NCBI GenBank assembly: GCA_900770015.1
Contig: CAAGIU010000343.1
Span: forward strand, 1 to 13,054
Reading direction: 5' to 3'
DNA: 13,054 nt
From: an uncultured Oscillospiraceae bacterium
GTDB lineage: Bacteria; Bacillota_A; Clostridia; Oscillospirales; Oscillospiraceae
The position numbers and the translations under genes are program-made. The notes under the pieces were generated by a model that was not told where the DNA came from, did not search any database, and was given only the letters and a program-made list of their open reading frames with translations. The number at the start of each line of letters is the position of its first letter. Position 1 is the stretch's first letter. This document shows, one piece after another, positions 1 through 6,860 of the stretch.

Positions 1-117
1 GAAATTTGTGCGCTGGTCACGGATTTCCTGGAGGGATTGCCTGCTGACATGAAGCATTTCCTAGATTTTACCGGGTTAATGGGCACTTCCGCATCCAAAA
101 TGGGGTGCGAAGTTTGA
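1..117 (+). CDS. 3' end of an unrecognised protein (partial)
   Basis: Frame 1 is open from the first base and ends at a TGA at 115-117, giving the last 38 residues of a protein whose start is outside the window. The visible tail begins EICALVTDFLEGLPADMK and ends GTSASKMGCEV. It is soluble-looking, with a helix-like stretch and no membrane segment. I do not recognise the family. It converges on the iron uptake operon from the other strand and is separated from it by about 60 bases containing a hairpin. The frame could be a chance opening, since 38 codons is short; the hairpin starting 7 bases after the stop modestly supports a real gene end. Confidence 0.4.
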   Translation, partial: EICALVTDFLEGLPADMKHFLDFTGLMGTSASKMGCEV

Positions 118-123
118 GTTATA

Positions 124-155
124 ATCCCGCAGCCGTCACGGGGCAGCTGCGGGAT
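124..155. terminator. GC-rich hairpin between convergent genes, possible terminator
   Basis: A perfect 10-bp inverted repeat (ATCCCGCAGC at 124-133, GCTGCGGGAT at 146-155) encloses a 12-base loop. It lies between the + strand gene end at 117 and the - strand stop at 178-180, where a shared terminator would be expected. Neither side carries a good T tract: the + side continues AAGAATGG and the - side ATTATAACTC. It is therefore not a textbook intrinsic terminator. The hairpin is seen directly; the terminator role is inferred from position. Confidence 0.5.
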
Positions 156-177
156 AAGAATGGTATGGAGAAAATGC

Positions 178-291
178 TTATTTTTTGCAGCCGGAGCAGC
201 CGCAGCAGTTTCCGCTGCATTTTTTCTTTGGCCGCAGCAGAAGCCACAGGCAGTAACCGGCGATCAGGGCCACGATAATCCAATCTGCCAT
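178..291 (-). CDS. FeoB-associated Cys-rich membrane protein
   Basis: This small gene encodes 37 residues: MADWIIVALIAGYCLWLLL, then RPKKK, then a tail CSGNCCGCSGCKK. It has the form of the FeoB-associated Cys-rich membrane peptides found after feoB in many Clostridia: one N-terminal membrane helix (about residues 4-19), a basic stop-transfer patch, and a short cytosolic tail with five cysteines in CxxxCCxCxxC spacing. The tail could bind iron or accept it as it leaves FeoB; this role is proposed for the family and not shown here. The ATG is at 291-289, two bases after the feoB TGA, with GGAGGG inside the end of feoB serving as a rather distant ribosome binding site. The tight spacing implies translational coupling and fixed stoichiometry with feoB. 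It is the last gene of the feo operon. Confidence 0.85.
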   Translation of the reverse strand: MADWIIVALIAGYCLWLLLRPKKKCSGNCCGCSGCKK

Positions 292-293
292 GC

Positions 294-2297
294 TCACAGG
301 AAAATCCCTCCGAGCTGATAGACCAGGAAGGCGGCCAGCCAGGCCACGACGCACTGGGCGAAGACCACGGCAACAGTCTTGGCTCTGGAGCCCAGCTCCC
401 GGTGAATGGTGGCCACGGCGGCAACGCAGGGGGTGTACAGCAGGCAGAAGGTCAGGAAGCTGGCGGCGGATCGGGGCGTAAACAGACTGTGCAGTGCCAG
501 CTGCAGCTGCTCGGCGCTGACACCCAGAATCACGCCGAAGGTACTGACCACGGCCTCCTTGGCGGTGAAGCCGGAAACCAGGGCGGTGACCATTCTCCAG
601 TCGCCGAAGCCCAGGGGCGCGAAAACCGGCGCGATCAGCTGCCCCAGCTGGGCCAGAATGCTCCCGGTGCTGTCGGCCACCACGTTCAGCCGCAGGTCAA
701 AGGTCTGCAGGAACCAGATGATGACCGTTGCCAGGAAGATCACGGTGAAGGCCCGGGTGATGAAGTCCTGGGCCTTTTCCCACATCAGCAGCAGAACGCT
801 CTTTGCCGAAGGGAAACGGTAGTTGGGCAGCTCCATGACGAAGGGAACGGGGTTGCCCCGGAACAGAGTCGTCTTCAGCAGCAGCGCCATGAGAACGCCC
901 ACCACCATACCGCCGAAATACAGCAGGATCATCACAGGCAGCTCCCTTCCGGGGAAGAAGGCGGCGGCAAAGAGGGTGTAGATGGGGATTTTTGCCGAGC
1001 AGCTCATGAAGGGCGTCAGCAGAATGGTCATCTTCCGGTCGCGGTTGGACGATAGGGTGCGGGTTGCCATGATGGCGGGGACGGAGCAGCCGAAGCCGAT
1101 GAGCATGGGCACGAAGCTGCGGCCGGAAAGACCGATTTTCCGCAGCAGCTTGTCCATGACGAAGGCCACCCGGGCCATATAGCCGGAGTCCTCCAGAATG
1201 GACAGGAAGAAGAAAAGCGTCACGATGATGGGCAGGAAGCTCAGCACACTGCCCACGCCCGCAAAGATGCCGTCGATGATGAGGCTGTGTACCACCGGGT
1301 TGATGCCGTATGCGGTGAGGGCCTTGTCCGCCAGAATGGTCAGACCGTCCACGGCATACTCCATCACATCGGAGAGGAACGCGCCCACCACGTTGAAGGT
1401 CAGGAAGAACACCAGCCCCATGATGGCCACGAACAGCGGCAGCGCCAGATAGCGGTTGGTGAGCACCTTGTCGATTTCCACACTGCGGCGGTGCTCCCGG
1501 CTTTCGGAGGCCTTTTTGACGCAGGAGGCGCAGACGGACTCGATGAAGTTGTAGCGCATATCTGCCAGGGCCGCGTTGCGGTCCAGTCCGGTGTCGGTCT
1601 CCATTTCGATGATGGAGTGCTCGATGAGCTCCTTTTCGTTCTGGCTCAGCTGCATCAGCTCAAAGAAGTCCTCCTCGCCCTCAATGAGCTTGGTGGCGGC
1701 GAAGCGGCGGGAGATGCCGGCCCGCTGGGCGTGGTCTTCAATGATGTGGCACACGGCATGGATGCACCGGTGGACAGGGCCGTCGGGACAGAAGTCCAGC
1801 ACCTTGGGCGTGACCCCGCGCTGGGCGGTGTCCAGCAGGATGTCCACAAGCTCGGAGATGCCCTGGTTCTTCGCGGCGCTGATGGGCACCACGGGTACGC
1901 CCAGCTCCTGGCTCATTTTCTTCACATCGATGCTGCCGCCGTTGCCGGTGAGCTCATCCATCATGTTCAGGGCGATGACGGTGGGGATCTTCAGCGCCAG
2001 CAGCTGGAGGGTGAGATAGAGGTTTCGCTCGATGTTGGTGGCATCCACGATGTTGATGATGGCGTCAGGCTTTGACTTCAGGATGAAATCCCGGGTGACG
2101 ATTTCCTCCTGGGTGTAAGGGCGGATGGAGTAAATGCCCGGCAGATCCACCACGGTATGCTCAGTATTTTTGATGGTGCCGCTTTTCTGATCCACGGTGA
2201 CGCCGGGGAAGTTGCCCACATGCTGGTTGGCGCCGGTCAGGGCGTTGAACAGGGTGGTCTTGCCGCAGTTCTGATTTCCGGCCAATGCAAAAATCAT
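294..2297 (-). CDS. feoB: Ferrous iron transport protein B
   Basis: FeoB is the cytoplasmic-membrane Fe(II) transporter with an N-terminal GTPase domain. The 667-residue protein shows G1 GNQNCGKT (about 7-14), the GVT of G2 (32-34), G3 DLPG (51-54) and G4 NMMD (111-114, a variant of NxxD), followed by a helical GDP-dissociation-inhibitor-like spacer to about residue 270. The membrane part starts near residue 283 and carries the two Gate-type segments typical of the family: GFGCSVPAIMATRTL (from 401) and PFMSCSAKIPIY (429-440), each with the conserved cysteine near the proposed iron path. The C-terminal portion contains a further group of membrane helices and ends YQLGGIFL. A CxxC (C256, C259) lies in the spacer just before the membrane domain. 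Length is at the short end for the family but no domain is missing. The start ATG overlaps the feoA stop by four bases (ATGA), so the two are coupled; the Cys-rich peptide gene follows two bases after the stop. Confidence 0.97.
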   Translation of the reverse strand: MIFALAGNQNCGKTTLFNALTGANQHVGNFPGVTVDQKSGTIKNTEHTVVDLPGIYSIRPYTQEEIVTRDFILKSKPDAIINIVDATNIERNLYLTLQLLALKIPTVIALNMMDELTGNGGSIDVKKMSQELGVPVVPISAAKNQGISELVDILLDTAQRGVTPKVLDFCPDGPVHRCIHAVCHIIEDHAQRAGISRRFAATKLIEGEEDFFELMQLSQNEKELIEHSIIEMETDTGLDRNAALADMRYNFIESVCASCVKKASESREHRRSVEIDKVLTNRYLALPLFVAIMGLVFFLTFNVVGAFLSDVMEYAVDGLTILADKALTAYGINPVVHSLIIDGIFAGVGSVLSFLPIIVTLFFFLSILEDSGYMARVAFVMDKLLRKIGLSGRSFVPMLIGFGCSVPAIMATRTLSSNRDRKMTILLTPFMSCSAKIPIYTLFAAAFFPGRELPVMILLYFGGMVVGVLMALLLKTTLFRGNPVPFVMELPNYRFPSAKSVLLLMWEKAQDFITRAFTVIFLATVIIWFLQTFDLRLNVVADSTGSILAQLGQLIAPVFAPLGFGDWRMVTALVSGFTAKEAVVSTFGVILGVSAEQLQLALHSLFTPRSAASFLTFCLLYTPCVAAVATIHRELGSRAKTVAVVFAQCVVAWLAAFLVYQLGGIFL

Positions 2298-2524
2298 AAT
2301 CTGTCCTCCCGAAGTGTGATCTTCGCGGCGTCCTCCCGGCGGATGGTCAGCTCATAGCCCCGAACCTGGATCTGAATGGGGTCGCCCATGGGCGCCACCT
2401 TTCGCAATGTCACTCTGGTTCCGGGAATCAGGCCCATGTCCAGAAACCGCAGCCGAAGTGCGCCTTCTCCGCCCACCTGGGCGATGGTGCCAGACTGGCC
2501 GATTTTCAAATCGTCGATTGTCAT
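2294..2524 (-). CDS. feoA: Ferrous iron transport protein A
   Basis: FeoA is a small cytosolic SH3-like protein required for full FeoB activity and thought to bind FeoB. The 76 residues show the family pattern: an opening MTIDDLKIGQSGTIAQV, the signature LRLRFLDMGLIPGTRV (about 24-39), the strand VAPMGDPIQIQVRGYELTIR (about 43-62), and an acidic/basic end. The ATG at 2524-2522 is preceded by AGGAGC at 2536-2531 with a 6-base spacer, which settles the start. It is the first gene of the feo operon, with a good promoter 26 bases or so upstream, and its stop overlaps the feoB start (ATGA). FeoA is separate here and not fused to FeoB. Confidence 0.96.
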   Translation of the reverse strand: MTIDDLKIGQSGTIAQVGGEGALRLRFLDMGLIPGTRVTLRKVAPMGDPIQIQVRGYELTIRREDAAKITLREDRL

Positions 2525-2556
2525 AGGATTGCTCCTCTCTGTGTTTCCTTGGACTC

Positions 2557-2585
2557 ATTATAGCGAATCGCGGGGGAGTTTGCAA
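2557..2585 (-). promoter_or_regulatory. Sigma-A-type promoter of the feo operon
   Basis: On the - strand, TTGCAA (2585-2580) is followed after exactly 17 bases by a consensus TATAAT (2562-2557). Transcription would start near 2550, giving a leader of about 25 bases that contains the AGGAGC ribosome binding site of feoA. The -10 is perfect and the -35 matches TTGACA at four positions. The -35 is embedded in a 14-bp tandem repeat, which suggests that an iron-responsive repressor could block this promoter. The promoter is read from sequence; the regulation is inferred. Confidence 0.75.
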
Positions 2586-2606
2586 TAGGTAATTTGCATA
2601 AGGTAA
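2579..2606. repeat. 14-bp tandem direct repeat on the feo promoter, candidate operator
   Basis: Two adjacent 14-base units, TTTGCAATAGGTAA (2579-2592) and TTTGCATAAGGTAA (2593-2606), match at 12 of 14 positions. The first covers the -35 box of the feoA promoter. The unit does not match the classical Fur box or the DtxR/IdeR palindrome, although the AGGTAA core is faintly like half of a DtxR-type site. A metal-dependent regulator binding two side-by-side sites is one reading; a chance duplication is another. Confidence 0.45.
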
Positions 2607-2612
2607 CCGCCG

Positions 2613-2627
2613 AAATCCGGGGGATTT
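2613..2627. repeat. Short perfect inverted repeat AAATCC-ggg-GGATTT
   Basis: A 6-bp perfect inverted repeat with a 3-base centre lies 7 bases beyond the tandem repeat, in the 257-base divergent spacer between feoA and the EamA-type transporter gene. It could be part of a regulator site or a chance palindrome. No T tract follows on either strand, so it does not look like a terminator. Confidence 0.3.
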
Positions 2628-2700
2628 TCCGCTGCCGTGGCCCCCAGATTATGAGGAAGACCGGATCGTGATGGAATGGGGCGAATATTGGAAAAAAATG

Positions 2701-2729
2701 TTGAGAAATGTCCGGGAACGTGGTAGACT
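2701..2729 (+). promoter_or_regulatory. Possible promoter of the EamA-type transporter gene
   Basis: TTGAGA (2701-2706) and TAGACT (2724-2729) are separated by 17 bases, a plausible sigma-A promoter with an imperfect -10, preceded by an A/T-rich stretch (about 2684-2700). Transcription would start near 2736, about 45 bases before the ATG at 2782. The -10 overlaps the first copy of a 9-base direct repeat (GACTCTGAT). Only the spacing and partial matches support it. Confidence 0.4.
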
Positions 2730-2753
2730 CTGATATGACAGAGGGACTCTGAT
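2726..2753 (+). repeat. Exact 9-bp direct repeat GACTCTGAT upstream of the transporter gene
   Basis: GACTCTGAT occurs at 2726-2734 and again at 2745-2753, start to start 19 bases. Between them CAGAG (2739-2743) can pair with CTCTG inside the first copy to form a 5-bp hairpin. The repeat sits across the proposed transcription start, a sensible place for a repressor site, but it is short enough to be chance. Confidence 0.35.
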
Positions 2754-2781
2754 CATAAACCTGAAAAGAGGTAACTGTAAC

Positions 2782-3195
2782 ATGTGGTTTCTGTTCGCAC
2801 TTTTGTCCGCCGTATTTGCGGCACTCACTTCCATTCTTGCCAAAATCGGTATTGACGGCGTCAATTCCAACCTGGCCACGGCGCTGCGGACCATGGTGGT
2901 TCTTGCCATGGCCTGGGGCATGGTATTCCTCACCGGCAGTCAGGGCGGCATCGGCTCCATCAGCCGGAAGAGCTGGATCTTTCTGATCCTGTCCGGCCTT
3001 GCCACCGGCGCGTCCTGGCTGTGCTATTACCGGGCGCTGCAAATCGGTCAGGCCAGCAAGGTGGTGCCCATTGACAAGCTCAGCGTGGTCATCACGCTGG
3101 TGCTGGCCTTTGTGTTCCTCCACGAAAAATTCACCTGGAAATCCGGTGTGGGCGCCTTGCTCATCACCGCCGGAACCCTCATCATGGTTCTCTGA
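2782..3195 (+). CDS. Half-size EamA/DMT family transporter
   Basis: The 137-residue protein is a single EamA domain, the repeat unit of the drug/metabolite transporter superfamily, located in the cytoplasmic membrane. Hydrophobic segments lie at about residues 3-22, 33-51, 64-83, 98-114 and 119-136. The family feature of a long helix ending in LHEKFTWKSGVGALLITAG (about 113-131) is clear, as is SWLCYYRALQIGQASKVVPI (about 78-97). Full-length members have two such domains, about 300 residues; this form would need to dimerise, as small DMT proteins do. Substrate cannot be told from sequence. The ATG at 2782 has an AGAGGT ribosome binding site upstream with suitable spacing. It is divergent from feoA and convergent with the cobalamin operon, so it is probably transcribed alone. 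Confidence 0.88.
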   Translation: MWFLFALLSAVFAALTSILAKIGIDGVNSNLATALRTMVVLAMAWGMVFLTGSQGGIGSISRKSWIFLILSGLATGASWLCYYRALQIGQASKVVPIDKLSVVITLVLAFVFLHEKFTWKSGVGALLITAGTLIMVL

Positions 3196-3218
3196 AGCAA
3201 AAACAAAAACGGCTGTCT

Positions 3219-3248
3219 CACAAGCTGTATCCTCCTTTTTCGCTTGTG
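3219..3248 (-). terminator. Inverted repeat in the convergent spacer, weak terminator candidate
   Basis: CACAAGC (3219-3225) and GCTTGTG (3242-3248) form a 7-bp stem around 16 bases, lying 24 bases past the EamA-type gene stop. Read on the - strand, the stem is followed after nine bases by two T5 runs (TTTTTGTTTTTG, 3209-3198), which would suit a loose terminator for the cobalamin transcript arriving from the right. The distance between stem and T runs is larger than usual. The rest of the 3196-3380 spacer holds a second, weaker 6-bp hairpin (TCCCGA at 3250-3255, TCGGGA at 3266-3271) and no gene that I can support. Confidence 0.35.
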
Positions 3249-3355
3249 CTCCCGATGGAACGCTTTCGGGACTTCTTGGTTGACGCCCTCAATGGCACTC
3301 TCCGGGGCTATGGGGAATCAGACGATTGGTACAGTCCGTGATTTGCTTTTTGCTT

Positions 3356-3380
3356 ATCGGAGGCTTCCGCTCCTGCCGAT
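3356..3380 (-). terminator. Hairpin directly after the cobQ stop
   Basis: Immediately past the cobQ TGA, ATCGG pairs with CCGAT and, after a one-base bulge, AGG pairs with CCT around a short loop. The stem touches the stop codon. On the - strand it is followed by ATAAGCAAAAAGC rather than a T tract, so it is not a classical intrinsic terminator. It may stabilise the 3' end of the operon mRNA or act together with the repeat at 3219-3248. Confidence 0.35.
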
Positions 3381-4844
3381 TCAGATTTCCCGGTTGATGA
3401 TGCGGTGGACAAGCTCCATGTCCAGCCCGCCCCGGACGGCATCGGCCAGCATATCATATTGCCGCTCTTTATATTCCCGCAGGTCAAAGGTTCCCAATGC
3501 GGCATAGTCCAGACCCTTTTTTGCGCAAATGGCACGGAGAATCTCATCGCTTACGCCGGGGGCGTCAAAGATGCCGTGGATGTAGCTGCCATAGACATTG
3601 CCTGTGCCCTGCAGAGGGAGCAGCTTCTCCTGACTGCGGCCCATATGGATCTCGTAGCCGGTATATTCCATCCCGTTTAAGCCGGACAGCAGCCCGGTCA
3701 CGCCGGCAAAGGTGCCGGACACCTGGGTCTGCACCTTTTCTCCCCGGAAGACCGTGTCCATATCCAGCAGTCCCAGGCCCTGAATCCTGGTGGTTTCTGC
3801 CGCCTCCACCTGATCCGGGTCGCAGACACTGCGGCCCAGCATCTGATAGCCGCCGCAGATACCGAATACCGGCGTGCCCGCAGAGGCGGCTTTCAGAACC
3901 GCGGCCTCCATGCCGGACTGGCGCAGCCATTTCAGGTCGGCGATGGTGCTTTTCGTGCCGGGGATCAGGATCATATCCGGGCCGTGCAGGTCCGCGACCC
4001 GCTCCACATAGCGCAGCGATACATTGCCGTACCGCTCAAAGGGGGCAAAATCCGTGAAGTTGGAAATTCTGGGCAGGCGGATCACCGCAATGTCCAGGAG
4101 CTTCCGCTCTGTGGTTTGGGAAAACCGCTCGGTGAGGCTGTCCTCATCGTCAATGTCCACATGGGTATAGGGGATAACCCCCGCCACCGGAACGCCGCAG
4201 AGCTCCTCCAGGATCCGGATTCCCGGCTCCAGAATGGCGCGGTCTCCCCGGAACTTGTTGACGATGGTTCCCTTGATTCTGGCACGCTCGTCTTTTTCCA
4301 GCAGGGCCACGGTTCCGTACAGCTGGGCAAAAACGCCGCCCCGGTCAATATCCCCCACCAGCAGCACCGGGGCATCCACCAGCTTGGCAAGGCCCATATT
4401 GACAATGTCTTCCTGCTTCAGGTTGATTTCCGCCGGGCTTCCCGCGCCCTCGATGACGATGATGTCGTATTCGGAGGCCAGGCTGTTGTAGGCCTCCAGA
4501 ATGGCGGGAATGTAGTCCCGCTTTCTGCGGTAATACTCCATGGCCCGCATATTCCCCTGAACCTGTCCGGCAACGATCACCTGGCTGCCCACATCGGTGG
4601 TGGGCTTCAGAAGGATGGGATTCATCCGCACATCCGGCTCAATTCCGGCAGCTTCCGCCTGAACTACCTGGGCACGGCCCATCTCGCCGCCGTCCTTGGT
4701 GATGAAGGAATTCAGGGCCATGTTCTGGCTCTTGAAGGGCGCGACCCGGTAGCCCTCCTGTTTGAGAATGCGGCAAAGTCCGGCGCACAGCAGGCTCTTT
4801 CCCGCGTTGGACATGGTGCCCTGGATCATGATGTTCTTTGCCAT
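3381..4844 (-). CDS. cobQ: Cobyric acid synthase (glutamine-hydrolysing)
   Basis: CobQ (CbiP) amidates the b, d, e and g side chains of adenosylcobyrinic acid a,c-diamide using glutamine and ATP, giving adenosylcobyric acid. The N-terminal half is the dethiobiotin-synthetase-like ATP domain: GTMSNAGKS at about residues 9-17, KSQNMALNS at 38-46, [13 protein letters not shown] at 130-142 and the segment [18 protein letters not shown] near 161-178. The C-terminal half is a class I glutamine amidotransferase domain with the nucleophile in [10 protein letters not shown] (Cys330), TGYEIHMG (395-402) and the histidine in [10 protein letters not shown] (His423). Total length is 487 residues, normal for the family. 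I chose the ATG at 4844, since GAGGTG at 4855-4850 is well placed for it; a GTG at 4850 would add two residues and overlap the previous stop. It is the last gene of the cobalamin operon, two bases after the aminotransferase-like gene. Confidence 0.96.
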   Translation of the reverse strand: MAKNIMIQGTMSNAGKSLLCAGLCRILKQEGYRVAPFKSQNMALNSFITKDGGEMGRAQVVQAEAAGIEPDVRMNPILLKPTTDVGSQVIVAGQVQGNMRAMEYYRRKRDYIPAILEAYNSLASEYDIIVIEGAGSPAEINLKQEDIVNMGLAKLVDAPVLLVGDIDRGGVFAQLYGTVALLEKDERARIKGTIVNKFRGDRAILEPGIRILEELCGVPVAGVIPYTHVDIDDEDSLTERFSQTTERKLLDIAVIRLPRISNFTDFAPFERYGNVSLRYVERVADLHGPDMILIPGTKSTIADLKWLRQSGMEAAVLKAASAGTPVFGICGGYQMLGRSVCDPDQVEAAETTRIQGLGLLDMDTVFRGEKVQTQVSGTFAGVTGLLSGLNGMEYTGYEIHMGRSQEKLLPLQGTGNVYGSYIHGIFDAPGVSDEILRAICAKKGLDYAALGTFDLREYKERQYDMLADAVRGGLDMELVHRIINREI

Positions 4845-4846
4845 GT

Positions 4847-5887
4847 TCACACCTCTTTCATCGCCTGAATCAGACGTTCATTTTCCTCATGAAGCCGCAC
4901 CGCAATGCGGTACCATCCCTGCTCCAGGCCGTGATAGTTGCCGCAGCTGCGAATGGCGATGCCCTGTTTTCGAAGCTGCTCCCGCAAATCCGGTCTTCCC
5001 TGAAACAGCAGGTAATTGGCTCTGGAGGGGCAGACCCAGAAACCCAATGCTTCCAGCTGACCTTTCAGCCATTGCCGCTCAACGGGGATCAGCGCCCTGG
5101 TTTTCTGTAAAAAAGCGCGCTCCTGAAGCGCCGCGATTCCCGCCGCCTGGGCAAGGGTGGACACATTCCAGGGCTGAACGGTGTGGGACATTTTCTCCAG
5201 CAGCGCCGGGGCGGAGCAAAGGCAGTACCCCAGCCGCACCCCCGCCATCCCGTAGCTCTTGGTAAACGCCTTCAAAAGGAAAAGCTTCGGATGCTCCCCC
5301 AGCCGGGCTTTCAGACTCACGCCGTCATCGGACAAATCCAGAAAGCATTCATCCACAAACAGCGCGGTTCCCTGCCGGTGACACAGGTTCAGAATTTTCT
5401 CCAGCAGCGGCAGGTCAATCAGCTGTCCGGTGGGATTGTTGGGATTGCAGAGAAACAGCACATCCGGGCGGATGCGCGCCAACACCGGGAGAAACTCCTC
5501 TGTCAGAGAAAAATGATTCTCCTTTTTCAGGGAATACCGCTCTACCCGGCAGCCCACCCGTTCCAGTGCCAAGGCGTATTCCGAAAACGTTGGGGCCAGC
5601 TCCATGGCTGTTTCAGGCCGCAGCGCTTCACAATAGGAATAGATCAGCTCCGCCGCGCCGCTGCCGCAGAGGATCCAGTCCTTGGGCACGCCTTCAAATT
5701 CCGAGATGGCTTTCACCAGCTCCCGGCAATAGGGGTCGGGGTACTGGTGTACCCGGGGGAAAGCGGCGGTTATGGCATCCAGAACCGCCTGGGGCGTGCC
5801 ATATGGGTTGGTGTTGGCGGAGAAATCCATCCGGATTTCTCCATCATAAACGTCTCCCCCGTGGGGATTTGTGGTGTGATATAGCAT
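4847..5887 (-). CDS. cobD: Threonine-phosphate decarboxylase, PLP-dependent (CobD-type)
   Basis: This 346-residue protein is a fold-type I, class I/II aminotransferase relative. In this setting it is expected to decarboxylate L-threonine O-3-phosphate to (R)-1-amino-2-propanol O-2-phosphate, the linker of the cobalamin nucleotide loop. Visible features are the N-terminal HGGDVY and [12 protein letters not shown], as in CobD proteins, [10 protein letters not shown] (about 75-84), CNPNNPTG (147-154), the PLP-contacting DECFLDL (179-185), and [15 protein letters not shown] (207-221) with the Schiff-base lysine at about 210. The family is close to histidinol-phosphate aminotransferase; the HGGD start and the neighbouring cbiB and cobQ favour the decarboxylase. 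In some naming schemes it is called cobC. The ATG at 5887 follows the cbiB stop by ten bases, with GAGGAAG overlapping that stop as the ribosome binding site. Confidence 0.92.
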   Translation of the reverse strand: MLYHTTNPHGGDVYDGEIRMDFSANTNPYGTPQAVLDAITAAFPRVHQYPDPYCRELVKAISEFEGVPKDWILCGSGAAELIYSYCEALRPETAMELAPTFSEYALALERVGCRVERYSLKKENHFSLTEEFLPVLARIRPDVLFLCNPNNPTGQLIDLPLLEKILNLCHRQGTALFVDECFLDLSDDGVSLKARLGEHPKLFLLKAFTKSYGMAGVRLGYCLCSAPALLEKMSHTVQPWNVSTLAQAAGIAALQERAFLQKTRALIPVERQWLKGQLEALGFWVCPSRANYLLFQGRPDLREQLRKQGIAIRSCGNYHGLEQGWYRIAVRLHEENERLIQAMKEV

Positions 5888-5897
5888 AGCGACTTCC

Positions 5898-6860
5898 TCA
5901 AAGAATAACAGCCAGTTTGAAAACTACGCAAGCAAGCAGGGTCAGAAATGCGGTCAGATACAGCAATCTGCAGGCCAGAAGGATATCCCCGTGGGCAATC
6001 TCCCGGTTCGCGTCTCCAATGTACTTCTTTTTATGCAGCACGCCGTGATACCAGGCATCCCCCGCCAGGCGCACGCCCAGAAGCCCCGCGCAGACGGACT
6101 CGGTCTGGGCAGAGTTGGGGCTGGCGTGGTTGAAGCGGTCCCGCCGGAATATCCGCCAGCCGTTTTTGGCATCGAACCCCAGCAGGAAGCCTGCCGCGAG
6201 CATCAGCAGCGCCGACAGCCGGGAGGGGAGGTAATTGGCCAGGTCGTCCATTTTGGCAGGAACCAGACCGATATTCTTGTAGGGCATCTCCACATAGCCC
6301 AGCATGGAATCCATGGTATTGACCACCTTGTAAAAAAATCCCAGGGGCGCACCGCCCAGGGCGAGAAACAACATAGGCGCTACAACACCGTCGGAGGTAT
6401 TCTCCGCCACGGTCTCCACAGCGGCCCGGGTCACCCCGGCGTCATCCAGCCGGGCGGTATCTCTTCCCACGATCATGGAAACCGCGTGGCGGGATCTTTC
6501 CAGATCTCCGCTTTCCAGTGCCTTGTAGACGTTCATGGATTCGTCCTTCAGGGATTTGGTGGCCAATATCTGCCAGCACATGATACTTTCCACCGTCAGC
6601 CGAAGCCAGGGGCTGAGCCTGTGGCAAAGGTACAGAATTCCGGCAGGAATGGCTGTGCAGATAACCACCACCAGCACCCAAAGAACCCCGCCGGCAGCGA
6701 TTTCGCCCCTGCCGGTTTTGGGGAACAGCCGCCGCAGTCTCTTTTCCAGGGCGGAAATCAGCTTTCCAATCCCCACGACAGGGTGAGGGATGCTGTGGGG
6801 ATCTCCAATCAGCAGATCGATGCAAAATCCTATGACCAACGCAAGAAAAGACAATTTCAT
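5898..6860 (-). CDS. cbiB: Adenosylcobinamide-phosphate synthase, membrane protein
   Basis: CbiB (called CobD in aerobic-pathway naming) is an integral membrane enzyme joining adenosylcobyric acid to aminopropanol phosphate. The 320-residue protein opens with a membrane helix running into the family signature GDPHSIPHPVVGIGKLI (19-35). It continues with another helix (about 58-80), then AAVETVAENTSDGVVAPM and NTMDSMLGY in the middle, and RFNHASPNSAQTESVCAG near 245-262. It ends in a hydrophobic C terminus. The frame stays open upstream to 7001, but those 47 extra residues are hydrophilic, overlap the preceding gene and do not resemble the family. The ATG at 6860 overlaps the preceding stop as ATGA and begins the protein as homologues do. 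Its product partner genes lie next to it: the decarboxylase supplying the amine arm and cobQ supplying the corrin acid. Confidence 0.95.
   Translation of the reverse strand: MKLSFLALVIGFCIDLLIGDPHSIPHPVVGIGKLISALEKRLRRLFPKTGRGEIAAGGVLWVLVVVICTAIPAGILYLCHRLSPWLRLTVESIMCWQILATKSLKDESMNVYKALESGDLERSRHAVSMIVGRDTARLDDAGVTRAAVETVAENTSDGVVAPMLFLALGGAPLGFFYKVVNTMDSMLGYVEMPYKNIGLVPAKMDDLANYLPSRLSALLMLAAGFLLGFDAKNGWRIFRRDRFNHASPNSAQTESVCAGLLGVRLAGDAWYHGVLHKKKYIGDANREIAHGDILLACRLLYLTAFLTLLACVVFKLAVIL

Noticed and set aside
402..1055. A 217-codon + strand frame opposite feoB
   Set aside because: It is Gly/Gln/His-rich with no recognisable domain and lies entirely within the membrane-domain coding part of feoB, so it is a compositional shadow.
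2525..2781. A riboswitch or small RNA in the divergent spacer before feoA
   Set aside because: The feoA leader is only about 25 bases from the promoter, too short for a riboswitch, and nothing in the remaining spacer resembles a known RNA fold or tRNA.
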